From NCBI GenBank assembly GCA_002412495.1, contig DHVE01000113.1, positions 16,325 through 50,464 on the forward strand: a DNA stretch of 34,140 nt, written 5' to 3'. The stretch is from Betaproteobacteria bacterium UBA5216 (GTDB taxonomy: Bacteria > Pseudomonadota > Gammaproteobacteria > Burkholderiales > SG8-41). Shown in pieces: positions 1 through 8,996 of this stretch. The notes under the pieces were generated by a model. That model was not told the origin of the DNA and did no database searches. It saw nothing but the letters and a program-made list of their open reading frames with translations. The translations under genes were made by a program, and so were the position numbers. Position 1 is the first letter of the stretch, and each line of letters starts with the position of its first letter.

Positions 1-66
1 CCTTCGCGCCACCACCGATTTTGGTCACAACGACGCAGGTGTTTCATTAGGTTAGGCACTCTTAAA

Positions 67-1347
67 TCAAAGCCCATCGCACATCTCCCGCGGATCCACG
101 ATTTCTCCGGCCAGCGCCGCCGCGGCCACCGTCAACGGCCCGCCAAGATAAATCTCGGCATTGGGACTGCCCTTGCGTCCCTTGAAATTGCGCGTCGTGG
201 CGGTGATACAGACTTCGCCATCCGACAGGAATCCCACGCGGGGCTGACACAGGCCGCAACCCGGCGTGACCACCTGCGCGCCAGCGGCCACCAGAGTTTC
301 CACCAGTCCCGCCTTAAGGCATTGCAGATAAACCTGCTGTGACGCTGGCGATATCAGAAAACGCACGCCCTTCGCCACCTTTTTCCCGTCGAGTACGCGC
401 GCGGCGATTTCGATATCTTCAAAGCGGCCGTTGGCACACGAGCCAATCTGCGCCTGATGAATACGCGTGCCGGCGGCGTCGCTCACCGGCGCCACATTGC
501 CGAACTGATGCGGCTTGGCCAACATGAACGGCATTTCGTCGACGTTCAGTTCGATGGTATTTTCATAGTCCGCGCCTGCATCGGGTGCCAGCGGCTCATA
601 GGATGCGCCGGTACGCGCCTTCACAAAAGTGTCGGTGGCCGCGTCGGCCGGAAACATCGCGAACTTGGCGCCGATTTCAACGCCATGCGTTGACAGGCAC
701 ATGCGGCTGTCGATGGACAACTGCGGCACCAGCGCACCCGAAAACTCCACCGACATGCTTTGCGCAAAGTCCTCGCCGTATTTGCCGGCGAGATACAGCA
801 CGATATCCTTGGCGATCGGATACCGCGGCTGATGCCCGTTCAACACCACGCGCACCGACGACGGCACCTGGAACCACAACTCGCCGTAGAGCAGCACGTA
901 AAACATGTCCGACCGGGTAATGCCGGTGCTGCCCGCATTGATCGCACCATAGCCGATGGTGTGCGAGTCGTTGCCGACCACCAGCTCGCCGGGACGCACG
1001 AGGCCATAATCGAGCATCATCTGATGCGCAATACCCGGCTCGGAATCGTGAAAACAGCGGATGCCTAGCCGCTCCACCTCGCGCCGCACCAGTGCGTTTT
1101 CGTCGGCCAGTTTTTGCGTCAGCGTCGGCTGATGATGATCCAGCAACACGAACACGCGATCCTTGTCCCACACGCGTGGCAAGCCGTCCTTGAAACCCGC
1201 CTGCTGCGCCATCTCCACCATGGGCTCGGACGCATGGTAGTGACACATCGCGCCGTCGATGCGCGCCTCCAGAAAATCGCCTGCCCTGACCTCGCGATCG
1301 GCGAGATTGTGCCGCGACAGCAACTTCTCGGCCATGGTTAACGCCAT
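67..1347 (-). CDS. Aconitase/3-isopropylmalate dehydratase large-subunit family protein (LeuC-like)
   Basis: This 426-residue protein belongs to the aconitase superfamily, whose members isomerise or hydrate/dehydrate hydroxy-di- or tricarboxylates on a [4Fe-4S] cluster. The three expected cluster cysteines are visible: C304 in IGSCANGR, and C364 and C367 in PGCGLCQ. The GNDSHT motif is at about residues 125-130 and the TTRNFKGRKGS substrate-loop motif at about 384-394. The length fits the two-subunit (LeuC/HacA-like) type, which lacks the fused swivel domain. The start ATG at 1347 follows an AGGAAA ribosome site about six bases upstream. The small (LeuD-like) subunit would be expected downstream, left of base 67, but only 66 bases remain and I cannot identify it. 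The true substrate (isopropylmalate, homoaconitate, methylmalate or another) cannot be decided. The neighbouring Bug genes and PrpD-like gene suggest a catabolic rather than a leucine role, which is inference. Confidence 0.9.
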   Translation of the reverse strand: MALTMAEKLLSRHNLADREVRAGDFLEARIDGAMCHYHASEPMVEMAQQAGFKDGLPRVWDKDRVFVLLDHHQPTLTQKLADENALVRREVERLGIRCFHDSEPGIAHQMMLDYGLVRPGELVVGNDSHTIGYGAINAGSTGITRSDMFYVLLYGELWFQVPSSVRVVLNGHQPRYPIAKDIVLYLAGKYGEDFAQSMSVEFSGALVPQLSIDSRMCLSTHGVEIGAKFAMFPADAATDTFVKARTGASYEPLAPDAGADYENTIELNVDEMPFMLAKPHQFGNVAPVSDAAGTRIHQAQIGSCANGRFEDIEIAARVLDGKKVAKGVRFLISPASQQVYLQCLKAGLVETLVAAGAQVVTPGCGLCQPRVGFLSDGEVCITATTRNFKGRKGSPNAEIYLGGPLTVAAAALAGEIVDPREMCDGL

Positions 1348-1517
1348 GATGTTTCCTGTGAACGTGCGATTTGCGGAAGGACAGCGGCGGTTTTAAATTA
1401 CTGGAACGGTTTGACCTGCAACGATCCCGACTGTATTTTAGTGCAACCCAACCGTATCAGGTGCGCAGGGTACGTATTGTGGCCGCCCCACCATCCTCAT
1501 CACCATCACCATCGACC

Positions 1518-2519
1518 ATGACAAAGAGTCTGCACCACAATCGCCGCCGACTGGCCACGCTGGGTTGCGGCGGCCTGACGGCCCTCGCAGTCTGCGCGCC
1601 GGGTGCAGTGCTGGCGCAAACGGCCTACCCGTCCAAGCCGGTGCGCATCGTGGTCGGACAAGCGCCGGGCGGCGCCACCGATCTGGTGGCGCGCACGCTC
1701 ACCGGCCGGCTGACGGAGGCGCTGGGACATTCGGTCATCGTCGACAATCGCACCGGCGCCGCGGGTTCGATCGGCGCCGGAATGGTTGCCAAGAGTGCAC
1801 CCGATGGGTACACACTGCTACTGGTGTCGAGCAGTTTTGCCATCAATCCGAGTCTCTATTCGAAACTCCCTTTCGACCCGCTCAAGGATCTGGCGCCGGT
1901 AATACTGCTGGCGGAAGCGCCGTTTCTGCTGGTGGTTCATCCGTCGCTGCCGGTGCGTTCGGTCGCGGATCTGGTCAAACTCGCGCGCGCCAAACCCGAC
2001 GCGCTGAACTACGCCTCGGGCGGGACCGGCAGTTCCGGACATCTTGCGGGCGAATTGTTCAAGGGCGCGGCTGGCGTGAACATGGTGCATGTACCGCACA
2101 AGGGCGCGGGACCGGCGCTGACCGATACTATCGCGGGGCAGGTTGATCTCACTTTTGCCAGCATGATTTCCTCGCTCCAGCATGTGCGCTCCAGCCGGCT
2201 GCGCGCGCTCGCGGTCACCAGCGCCCGGCGCTCCGCGGTACTGGCGGATATGCCCACCGTGGAGGAAGCCGGCGTGCGCCCGTATTCGACGACATCGTGG
2301 TATGCGGTGCTCGCTCCGGCGGCCACGCCCGTCCCGATAGTCGGCAGACTGAACAGTGATCTGCAAAAAATCGTCACGCAGGGCGAGGTTAGGCAAAGAC
2401 TGTCGGCGGATGGCGCGGAACCTGCTGGCGGCTCGCCAGAAGATTTGCGCAAGCACCTCGCCGCGGAAATGGCTAAATGGCAGCGCGTGGTAAAGGCTGC
2501 GAACATCAAGCTGGAGTGA
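1518..2519 (+). CDS. Bug/TctC-family TTT substrate-binding protein (copy 1)
   Basis: This is a periplasmic solute-binding protein of the tripartite tricarboxylate transporter family, 333 residues from the ATG at 1518. That start is preferred to the open frame beginning at 1371, because the first 49 residues are low-complexity and precede the signal peptide. The n-region HNRRRLATLG carries a run of arginines reminiscent of a Tat signal, and cleavage is likely after VLA at about residue 33. Family landmarks follow: YPSKPVRIVVGQAPGG, VDNRTGAAGSIGA, APDGYTLL, VVHPSLPVRSV, HLAGELF and VPHKGAGPAL. The family binds small carboxylates with a two-lobed fold and delivers them to TctA/TctB. It is divergent from the aconitase gene (170-base gap) and lies 24 bases upstream of a second Bug gene. 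The ligand is unknown. Confidence 0.93.
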   Translation: MTKSLHHNRRRLATLGCGGLTALAVCAPGAVLAQTAYPSKPVRIVVGQAPGGATDLVARTLTGRLTEALGHSVIVDNRTGAAGSIGAGMVAKSAPDGYTLLLVSSSFAINPSLYSKLPFDPLKDLAPVILLAEAPFLLVVHPSLPVRSVADLVKLARAKPDALNYASGGTGSSGHLAGELFKGAAGVNMVHVPHKGAGPALTDTIAGQVDLTFASMISSLQHVRSSRLRALAVTSARRSAVLADMPTVEEAGVRPYSTTSWYAVLAPAATPVPIVGRLNSDLQKIVTQGEVRQRLSADGAEPAGGSPEDLRKHLAAEMAKWQRVVKAANIKLE

Positions 2520-2543
2520 GCCACCGGACATGGGTGTCGCGAA

Positions 2544-3509
2544 ATGAACAAGACTTGGGTTGCAGTCATGCTGACGACCGTGCTGATCGCGCACGCCACG
2601 CAGGCGTGGGCCCAGAGTCCGTTTCCCACGAAACCCGTGCGCGTGCTGATTGGCGCGCCGCCGGGCAGCGGCTCCGATGTGATCATGCGCGTGGTGGCGC
2701 TCAAACTGGGCGAACGCTGGAACCGCTCCGTGGTGATCGACAACCGCGCGGGCGCATTGGGCGCGATCTCGCTGGATATCGCCGCGCAAGCCGCGCCCGA
2801 TGGCTACACGTGGACGACCTTGAGCGGACAAAATCTCACCGGCATGCTGCTGAAAACCGTGCAAGTCGATATTCCGAAAGCGTTCACGCCGGTGGTGCGC
2901 ATGGTGGTGCTGCCCTATTTGCTCGTAGTCACGCCGTCGCTGCCGGCCGCATCGGTGAAAGAACTCATCTCGCTCGCGAAAACCAAACCACTGGTGTATG
3001 CCTCCAGCGGCACGGGTTCGGTGGTGCATCTGGGCATGGAGATGTTCAAGTCCATGGCCGGCGTGCCGATAACGCACATCCCGTACAAAGGCAGTGGGCA
3101 ATCGATGGTGGATGTGATCGGCGGCCGCGTGCAACTGGCGATCACCAATTCGCTTACGGCAACCCCGCTGGTGCGCACCGGCAAATTGCGCGCGCTGGCC
3201 GTCACCAGCGCGCGGCGGTCCGCGTCGTTTGCCGAATTGCCCACCGTCGCAGAAGCCGGTGTGCCCGGTTTTGAATTGACCAGTTGGTACGGCGTGTTCG
3301 TGCCGGCCAAGACGCCGATGCCCATAGTGCATCTCATCAATCGCGATATCACCGACATCATGCAGTCGCCGGAGATGAAAGAAAAACTTACCGCCGACGC
3401 CGCGGAACCCCCGCCGCGCCACACGCCGGAAGCCTTTCAAAAAGAAATTGCCAGAGAAGTCAGCGTGTGGGAAAAATTCATCAAGACCTCGGGCATCAAA
3501 ATAGAGTAG
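2544..3509 (+). CDS. Bug/TctC-family TTT substrate-binding protein (copy 2)
   Basis: This 321-residue periplasmic binding protein starts with a classic Sec signal peptide ending near AWA/Q (about residue 23). Mature landmarks are FPTKPVRVLIGAPPGSGSD, VIDNRAGALGAIS, APDGYTW, VTPSLPAASVKEL, IPYKGSGQSM and LRALAVTSARRSASF. The usual VVHPSLPV segment is changed to VVTPSLPA and the usual HLAGELF segment to HLGMEMF, so its ligand may differ from that of copy 1. It is in the same orientation as copy 1, 24 bases downstream, so the two are probably co-transcribed. A perfect 28-base inverted repeat lies between its stop and the next gene. Confidence 0.92.
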   Translation: MNKTWVAVMLTTVLIAHATQAWAQSPFPTKPVRVLIGAPPGSGSDVIMRVVALKLGERWNRSVVIDNRAGALGAISLDIAAQAAPDGYTWTTLSGQNLTGMLLKTVQVDIPKAFTPVVRMVVLPYLLVVTPSLPAASVKELISLAKTKPLVYASSGTGSVVHLGMEMFKSMAGVPITHIPYKGSGQSMVDVIGGRVQLAITNSLTATPLVRTGKLRALAVTSARRSASFAELPTVAEAGVPGFELTSWYGVFVPAKTPMPIVHLINRDITDIMQSPEMKEKLTADAAEPPPRHTPEAFQKEIAREVSVWEKFIKTSGIKIE

Positions 3510-3579
3510 CCGAGACACACACATAAGTATATGTTTTTATTGATTAATTTACGATGCAGTATTCCAGAAATACCCAACC

Positions 3580-3690
3580 CGTCATTCTGGCGCAGGCCAG
3601 AATCCAGACCGTTACCTGTTCCGCAGGAACATCAATTCAGATGCTTCGCATACTTGAACGCACTGGATTCTGGCCTGCGCCAGAATGACG
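3580..3690. repeat. Perfect 28-base inverted repeat pair (dispersed palindrome family, copies A and B)
   Basis: Bases 3580-3607 and 3663-3690 are exact reverse complements of each other, 55 bases apart. Each arm is itself nearly palindromic (ATTCTGGCGCAGGCCAGAAT in the first arm). In RNA the whole unit could fold into a 28-bp stem between the Bug gene and the PrpD-like gene. The arms belong to the same family as the copies at 10773, 11920, 24112, 28397 and 28448 (outer CGTCATTC...GAATCCA framework). It resembles the Neisseria dRS3-type or REP-type palindromes that are common in beta- and gammaproteobacteria. A role in mRNA stability or attenuation is possible but not shown. Confidence 0.85.
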
Positions 3691-3718
3691 GCAACTTCCT
3701 AATCACGAGGTGACAACC

Positions 3719-5182
3719 ATGAACAAAGCAGTCGAACCCCACGCAATAAAAGTAGCAGGCGATGGTAAAGACGCCTCGCGCAAACTCGCGCGTCACGCGG
3801 CAACGTTGCGTTTTGAGGCCATACCCGGCGAATTGCTCGAACTCACCAAGCAATGCGTGCTCGACACGCTCGGCGTATCCATCGGCGCAAGCGGCGTCAA
3901 TGACGAAGCCAGACTCGTGCATGACTACGTGCGCGATCTCGGCGGCAAACCGGAAAGCACGATCTGGGGATTCGGCGGCAAGGCGCCCGCGTCATGGGCA
4001 GCCATGGTCAACGGCAGCCTGGGCCACATGCTTGATTACGATGATGTCAGCGACGGCGGGCACGTGAGCATCTCGACGATACCGCCGGGTTTTGCCATCG
4101 CGGAAAAAATCTCTGGCGAGCGAAAGATAAACGGCAAGGATTTTCTGACGGCCGTCGTCGCCGGCACCGACATCCACACGCGGCTGTCGGTGGCCATCGA
4201 CATACCCGACTGGACCATGGCCGAGGGCTGGTTCGCGACGCAACTCTTTGGTTTTATCTCCGGCTCCGCCACCGCGGGGCGTCTGCTCAATCTCGACGAA
4301 GAGAAAATGGAAAACGCGCTCGGCATCGGCTACAACCAGATGAGCGGTAGCCGGCAAATGGCGGTGGGGGCGGCCACCCACATGCGCGCGATGCAGGCCG
4401 GGTTCTCCGGACAAGCCGCCACCGCCGGCGCGGAGATGGCGCGGCGCGGCATCATCGGCGACAAGGAGTTTCTCGAAGGCCGCTATGGCTTGTTTAAAAA
4501 CTACGTGCGCACCGGCACACCGGATTGGGATGCCGTCGTCGGCGACCTCGGTACGCGCTTTCCGCTGCTCGACACGCACGGCTTCAAGGTGTGGCCCGCC
4601 TGCGCCTACACGCGCCCCACCAACGCCGCCACGCTGATCCTGCGCAACACGCACAAGCTCAAACCCGAAGATGTCGAATCGATCACCATCGTCGGCGGCA
4701 CCGGTGGCACGCAACTCTTATGCGAACCGCTCGACAAAAAACGCCGTCCGCAGGTGAGCATCGACGGCAAGTACAGCATCCCCTTCACCACCGGCGTCAT
4801 GATGGCGCGCGGCAACGTCACGCTGCGCGACTACACCGACGAAGGCCTGCGCGATCCGGCGGCGCTCGCCATGGCCGACAAGGTGAGCTATCGCCCCGTG
4901 CCCGGCGCGATCCTCGAACGCGGCGGCTCGTCGGGCTCCATCGGCAACGTGTCGGTGGAAATCAAAACCCGCGACGGCCGACTGCTCACCAGCCAGCCCA
5001 CCAGCGTGCCCGGCGGTCCGGGGCAGCGCGTGGGCTGGGACGTGATCACGACCAAGTTCCGCGACTGCGTGTCGTTCGCGGCCAAGCCCATACCCACGAA
5101 GAATATTGATCGTGCGATTGAATTGGTGCGCGATCTGGAGAATCAACCGGATGTAACCGAAATCGTGCGGTTGCTTTCGTAG
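3719..5182 (+). CDS. MmgE/PrpD family protein (2-methylcitrate dehydratase-like)
   Basis: This protein of about 487 residues matches the MmgE/PrpD family, which includes 2-methylcitrate dehydratase, cis-aconitate decarboxylase and many unassigned dehydratases or epimerases. Visible family features are the early VLDTLGVSIGASG segment, the GxLGHMLDYDD region (NGSLGHMLDYDDVSDGGHVS), the repeated A/G-rich helices around AVGAATHMRAMQAGFSGQAA, and HGFKVWPACAYTRP. The ATG at 3719 is preferred over a GTG at 3710 because the GAGGTG ribosome site (3707-3712) lies about six bases before the ATG and overlaps the GTG. It follows the 3580-3690 inverted repeat and precedes a TMEM175-like gene by 22 bases. 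The physiological substrate is unknown; hydroxy-carboxylate chemistry would fit the Bug context. Confidence 0.9.
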   Translation: MNKAVEPHAIKVAGDGKDASRKLARHAATLRFEAIPGELLELTKQCVLDTLGVSIGASGVNDEARLVHDYVRDLGGKPESTIWGFGGKAPASWAAMVNGSLGHMLDYDDVSDGGHVSISTIPPGFAIAEKISGERKINGKDFLTAVVAGTDIHTRLSVAIDIPDWTMAEGWFATQLFGFISGSATAGRLLNLDEEKMENALGIGYNQMSGSRQMAVGAATHMRAMQAGFSGQAATAGAEMARRGIIGDKEFLEGRYGLFKNYVRTGTPDWDAVVGDLGTRFPLLDTHGFKVWPACAYTRPTNAATLILRNTHKLKPEDVESITIVGGTGGTQLLCEPLDKKRRPQVSIDGKYSIPFTTGVMMARGNVTLRDYTDEGLRDPAALAMADKVSYRPVPGAILERGGSSGSIGNVSVEIKTRDGRLLTSQPTSVPGGPGQRVGWDVITTKFRDCVSFAAKPIPTKNIDRAIELVRDLENQPDVTEIVRLLS

Positions 5183-5204
5183 CACCGGGCGCGCCGGGAA
5201 ACCC

Positions 5205-5786
<582 letters not shown>

Positions 5787-5829
5787 GGATCCCCTATAGC
5801 CACCACGATCACCACGGCGATCAATCCGC

Positions 5830-6843
5830 CTAATCCGCTGTCAACCCCGCCACCTTAGCCAACTTGGCGATACGATCGTAGTCCGCACGAATAAAGCGCG
5901 CGAATTCCTCCGGTGTGGTGGGCGAGGCCTCTGCGCCCTGCTGCACAAACTGCTCTTTCACGTCCGCCGCGCTGAGCACCTTGACGATGGCGGCATTGAG
6001 CTTGCGGATAATCGCGGGCGGCGTGCCCTTCGGCACCACCACGCCGGCCCAGTTGGTTGAATAGTAGCCGGGCACGCCCGCTTCGGCTGCCGTGGGCACG
6101 TCCGGCAACTGCGAGGCGCGCTTGTCGGCGCCCACCGCCAGCGCGCGCAGGCGCCCCGAGCGCACATGCGGCAGCGGCGCGCCGATGGGCGCGAAGGTCC
6201 ACTGTGATTCATTGGACACCACGGAGATGATCGACGCGCCCGCGCTTTTGTACGGCACGTGCAACGAGCGCACGCCGGCCATGGTCGTAAACAACACACC
6301 CGCCAGATGGCCGCCGGAACCGACGCCTGGTGAAGCCATGGCGAGCTTGTCGGGGTTGGCTTTCATCAACGCGATCAAATCACGCAGGCTGGTGGCCGCC
6401 ACTGACAGATGCACCGCCAGCAGATTTTGTCCGACGTCGGAAAGCGACACCGGCAGCAAATCCTTCAGCGCGTCATAGGGCATTTTTTTGTAGACATGCG
6501 GCGCGACCGCGAGCCCCGGCAGGTTGCCGCGCGCAATGGTGTAGCCGTCGGGCGCGGATTTCGCCGCGATATCGATGCCGAGCATGCCGCCCGCGCCGGG
6601 ACGGCTGTCCACCACCACTTGCTGCCCGAGCGCCTCGCCGAGTTTTTGTGCGAGGATGCGGATAAAAATATCGGCGTTCGAGCCGGGGCCGTTCGGCAGG
6701 ATGAAACGGATCGGACGATTCGGGTAATCGCGCGTGGCTGCGTTGCTTGCGTCCTGCGCCTGCGCCACGGGCGAAACCGCGAACAACATGGCAGCGCACA
6801 TCGCAGCGCGGAATTCCAATAAGTAATTGTTTTTAAACAACAT
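5830..6843 (-). CDS. Bug/TctC-family TTT substrate-binding protein (copy 3)
   Basis: This 337-residue periplasmic binding protein begins with MLFKNNYLLEFRAAM and has a signal peptide ending near AQA/Q (about residue 30). Landmarks are YPNRPIRFILPNGPGSNAD, VDSRPGAGGMLGIDIAAKS, APDGYTIA, HLAGVLF and VPYKSAGASI. The ATG at 6843 is supported by a GAGGG ribosome site that overlaps the stop codon of the upstream luciferase-like gene, eight bases before the ATG, so translation is probably coupled. The codons for LFKNNYL coincide with an AT-rich 20-base motif repeated elsewhere in the window (see repeat entries). The upstream oxidoreductase and this binding protein may share a substrate; this is inference. 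Confidence 0.92.
   Translation of the reverse strand: MLFKNNYLLEFRAAMCAAMLFAVSPVAQAQDASNAATRDYPNRPIRFILPNGPGSNADIFIRILAQKLGEALGQQVVVDSRPGAGGMLGIDIAAKSAPDGYTIARGNLPGLAVAPHVYKKMPYDALKDLLPVSLSDVGQNLLAVHLSVAATSLRDLIALMKANPDKLAMASPGVGSGGHLAGVLFTTMAGVRSLHVPYKSAGASIISVVSNESQWTFAPIGAPLPHVRSGRLRALAVGADKRASQLPDVPTAAEAGVPGYYSTNWAGVVVPKGTPPAIIRKLNAAIVKVLSAADVKEQFVQQGAEASPTTPEEFARFIRADYDRIAKLAKVAGLTAD
6819..6838. repeat. AT-rich 20-base motif, copy at 5' end of Bug copy 3
   Basis: The plus strand reads ATAAGTAATTGTTTTTAAAC. It is AT-rich in a GC-rich background and sits within codons 2-8 of the minus-strand Bug gene. It differs at one position from 10702-10721 and at two positions from 18385-18404. Confidence 0.7.
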
Positions 6844-6854
6844 TTATTATGCCC

Positions 6855-7865
6855 TCACGACTTGTTCAATCCGTACGCTTCCGCCAGCAATTCATAGGAG
6901 CGCATGCGCGGCGCGGCGTCATACGTCCAGGTCACGATCACCAGTTCATCGAGATCGAGGCGTTTCGCGAGTTCATCCAGACGCGTCTTCACCTGCTCGG
7001 CCGTGCCGACGACGGCGTGGCGCAACAACTTTTGCGAAAACGCCTGTTCGTGCGGTGTTAGTGCGCGCGCGGAGGCGTCTTCCGGCGACATCAACGGCTG
7101 GCGTATGCCGGATTCGCGCTCGATCAACGCGCGTTCGCGCGGTTTGAATTGATACAGCGCCTCGGCCTCGGTATCGGCGGCCAGCGCAAACACGCAGATC
7201 GTGCATTGCGGTTTGGGATGCAATTCGCTTGGCTGATAATTCTTGCGATACAACTCCAGTGCCTTATCGACATCAAAGCCGTAGCTGAAAAAATACGCGA
7301 ACGCATACGGCATGCCGAGATAGGCCGCCAACTGCGCGCCGTAATCCGAGCTACCGAGCACCCACATGGTTGGAAACGTCGGGCTGGTCGGATGCGCGAC
7401 CACGCGCTTGAACGGGTGTCCATCGGGCAGCGGCGTGCCCGACAACCAGCATTGCAGCTCTTGTATCTGGCGCGGAAACTGGTCATGCACATCGTCCGGA
7501 TGCGGATTCAGCGCCATCGAGGTCAACCGGTCGGAACCGGGCGCTCGGCCCACGCCCAAATCGATGCGCCCCGGCGCAATCGCTTCCAGCACGCGAAACT
7601 GCTCCGCCACCTTGAACGCCGAGTAATGCGGCAACATCACGCCCGCGCTGCCGATGCGAATGCGCGGCGTGGTGGCGGCAATCGCCGCCATCAATACCTC
7701 GGGCGCGGTGCCGACGATGTTGCCGGAGTTGTGATGCTCCGAAAGCCAGTAGCGGTGATAGCCCAACTCGTCGCAGCGTTTGGCATACGCCAGCGTTTCG
7801 CGGATCGCCACGTCCTGCGTTTTGCCCTGGGCGGCGGTGGATTGATCGAGTACGGACAGCTTCAT
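6855..7865 (-). CDS. LLM-class flavin-dependent oxidoreductase (MsnO8-like)
   Basis: This 336-residue protein belongs to the bacterial luciferase-like monooxygenase family, whose members use reduced flavin (FMNH2 or F420) and usually oxygen. Recognisable elements are the N-terminal MKLSVLDQS, YWLSEHHN (flavin/substrate pocket), IRIGSAGVMLPHYSAFKVAE and IDLGVGRAPGSD. These match the MsnO8-type branch. I chose ATG 7865; the open frame extends to 7976, but the extra 37 residues carry no family similarity and run into the divergent promoter region. It ends 11 bases before the Bug gene start, with a shared ribosome site. The substrate is unknown. Confidence 0.9.
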   Translation of the reverse strand: MKLSVLDQSTAAQGKTQDVAIRETLAYAKRCDELGYHRYWLSEHHNSGNIVGTAPEVLMAAIAATTPRIRIGSAGVMLPHYSAFKVAEQFRVLEAIAPGRIDLGVGRAPGSDRLTSMALNPHPDDVHDQFPRQIQELQCWLSGTPLPDGHPFKRVVAHPTSPTFPTMWVLGSSDYGAQLAAYLGMPYAFAYFFSYGFDVDKALELYRKNYQPSELHPKPQCTICVFALAADTEAEALYQFKPRERALIERESGIRQPLMSPEDASARALTPHEQAFSQKLLRHAVVGTAEQVKTRLDELAKRLDLDELVIVTWTYDAAPRMRSYELLAEAYGLNKS

Positions 7866-8014
7866 GGCGCGCCTGCTTTCATGGGATGCGGATGTTTCTT
7901 GAGCATAACAAAATCCCCGGTTGACTGCGCCGGTCAGCGCCAGACATACTCTCTTTACCAGCCGCTGTATCACCATTGACGTTCCACCCAGCCGGTGGAT
8001 TCGCCGGGAATCTT

Positions 8015-8974
8015 ATGCACGCTTCGCCACGCATCTATCGTTTGTTCGCCGCCGCCAGCGTTACGCTATGCCTCGCCGGAACGGTGCATGCGCAAACCTA
8101 CCCAACCAAGCCGGTGCGCGTGGTCACCTCCGCGCCCGGCGGCGGCGTGGATTTCACCGCGCGCGTGCTGGCTCAGGGGCTGACCGCGGCACTGGGTCAG
8201 CAATTCATCGTGGATAACCGCGGCGGCACGCACGTCTCGTCGTTGACCGTGGCGAACGCCGTGCCCGACGGGTATACCGTGCTGGTGCAAAACAATACGC
8301 TGTGGACGGCACCGCTGTTTGAAAAAGCCGCTTATTCAATGGCGCAACTCGTGCCGGTGGTGATGGCATCGCGCTCGCTCAATGTGCTGGTGGTGCATCC
8401 CTCCCTGCCGGTGCAGTCGGTCAAGGAGTTGATCGCGCTGGCGAAAGCCAAGCCCGGCGAAATCAATTACGCATCCGGCCTGGTGGGATCGGCCAATTTC
8501 CTCGCGGCGGAGTTGTTCAAGCACATGGCGGGGCTCAACATGGTGCGCATCAGCTACAAGGGTGGCGGTCCGGCGCTTACCGATGTGCTCGCGGGCCAGG
8601 TGAAAATCATGTTCGCCACCACCGGCAGCGTGATGCCGCATGTCAAATCGACGCGGCTGCGCGCGCTGGCCGTGACCAGCGCGGAACCCACGCCGCTGGT
8701 GCCCGGCCTGCCGGCGGTAGCCGCCACCGTGCCGGGTTATGAATCACTGTCGTTTTGCGGCCTGTTCGTGCCAGCGAAGACGGCGCCCGCGATCATCGCG
8801 CGGCTGAACGAGGTCTCGCGCAAATACCTCGACTCGACCGAAGCCAGGGAGCGTTTCCTGGTATCCGGTGTCGAGGCCGTCAGCAGCACGCCGCAGGCCT
8901 TTGATGCGGCGATCAAGGCCGACACCGGACGCATCAACAAAGTGATACAGGCCGTCGGCCTGCGATTAGAGTAA
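8015..8974 (+). CDS. Bug/TctC-family TTT substrate-binding protein (copy 4), first gene of the selenoprotein operon
   Basis: From the ATG at 8015 the protein has 319 residues and a signal peptide ending near VHA/Q. The alternative TTG at 7976 would add 13 residues without family similarity. Landmarks are YPTKPVRVVTSAPGGGVDF, VDNRGGTHVSS, VPDGYTVLVQ, VVHPSLPVQSVKEL, ISYKGGGPALTDVLAG and LRALAVTSAEPTPL. The usual DNRPGA motif is altered to DNRGGT and the mature C-terminal half has PGYESLSFCGLFVP in place of the common W-containing loop. These changes suggest a distinct ligand. It is 22 bases upstream of the UGA-containing selenoprotein gene and probably in the same transcript, so it may import the substrate of that system. 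Confidence 0.92.
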   Translation: MHASPRIYRLFAAASVTLCLAGTVHAQTYPTKPVRVVTSAPGGGVDFTARVLAQGLTAALGQQFIVDNRGGTHVSSLTVANAVPDGYTVLVQNNTLWTAPLFEKAAYSMAQLVPVVMASRSLNVLVVHPSLPVQSVKELIALAKAKPGEINYASGLVGSANFLAAELFKHMAGLNMVRISYKGGGPALTDVLAGQVKIMFATTGSVMPHVKSTRLRALAVTSAEPTPLVPGLPAVAATVPGYESLSFCGLFVPAKTAPAIIARLNEVSRKYLDSTEARERFLVSGVEAVSSTPQAFDAAIKADTGRINKVIQAVGLRLE

Positions 8975-8996
8975 ACCGATCATTCAGGAGATCTGC

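Noticed and set aside
1..66. Possible start of a LeuD-like small subunit on the minus strand.
   Set aside because: Only 66 bases remain; short frames from an ATG at 47 or a GTG near 29 give peptides without recognisable LeuD sequence.
1818..3524. Open frame of 568 residues on the minus strand.
   Set aside because: Antisense to two clear Bug genes; its composition is rich in H, R and G as expected of a shadow frame in GC-rich DNA, with no recognisable domain.
7866..7976. 37-residue N-terminal extension of the luciferase-like protein.
   Set aside because: No family similarity; the family begins at MKLSVLDQS, and the region is needed for the divergent promoters.
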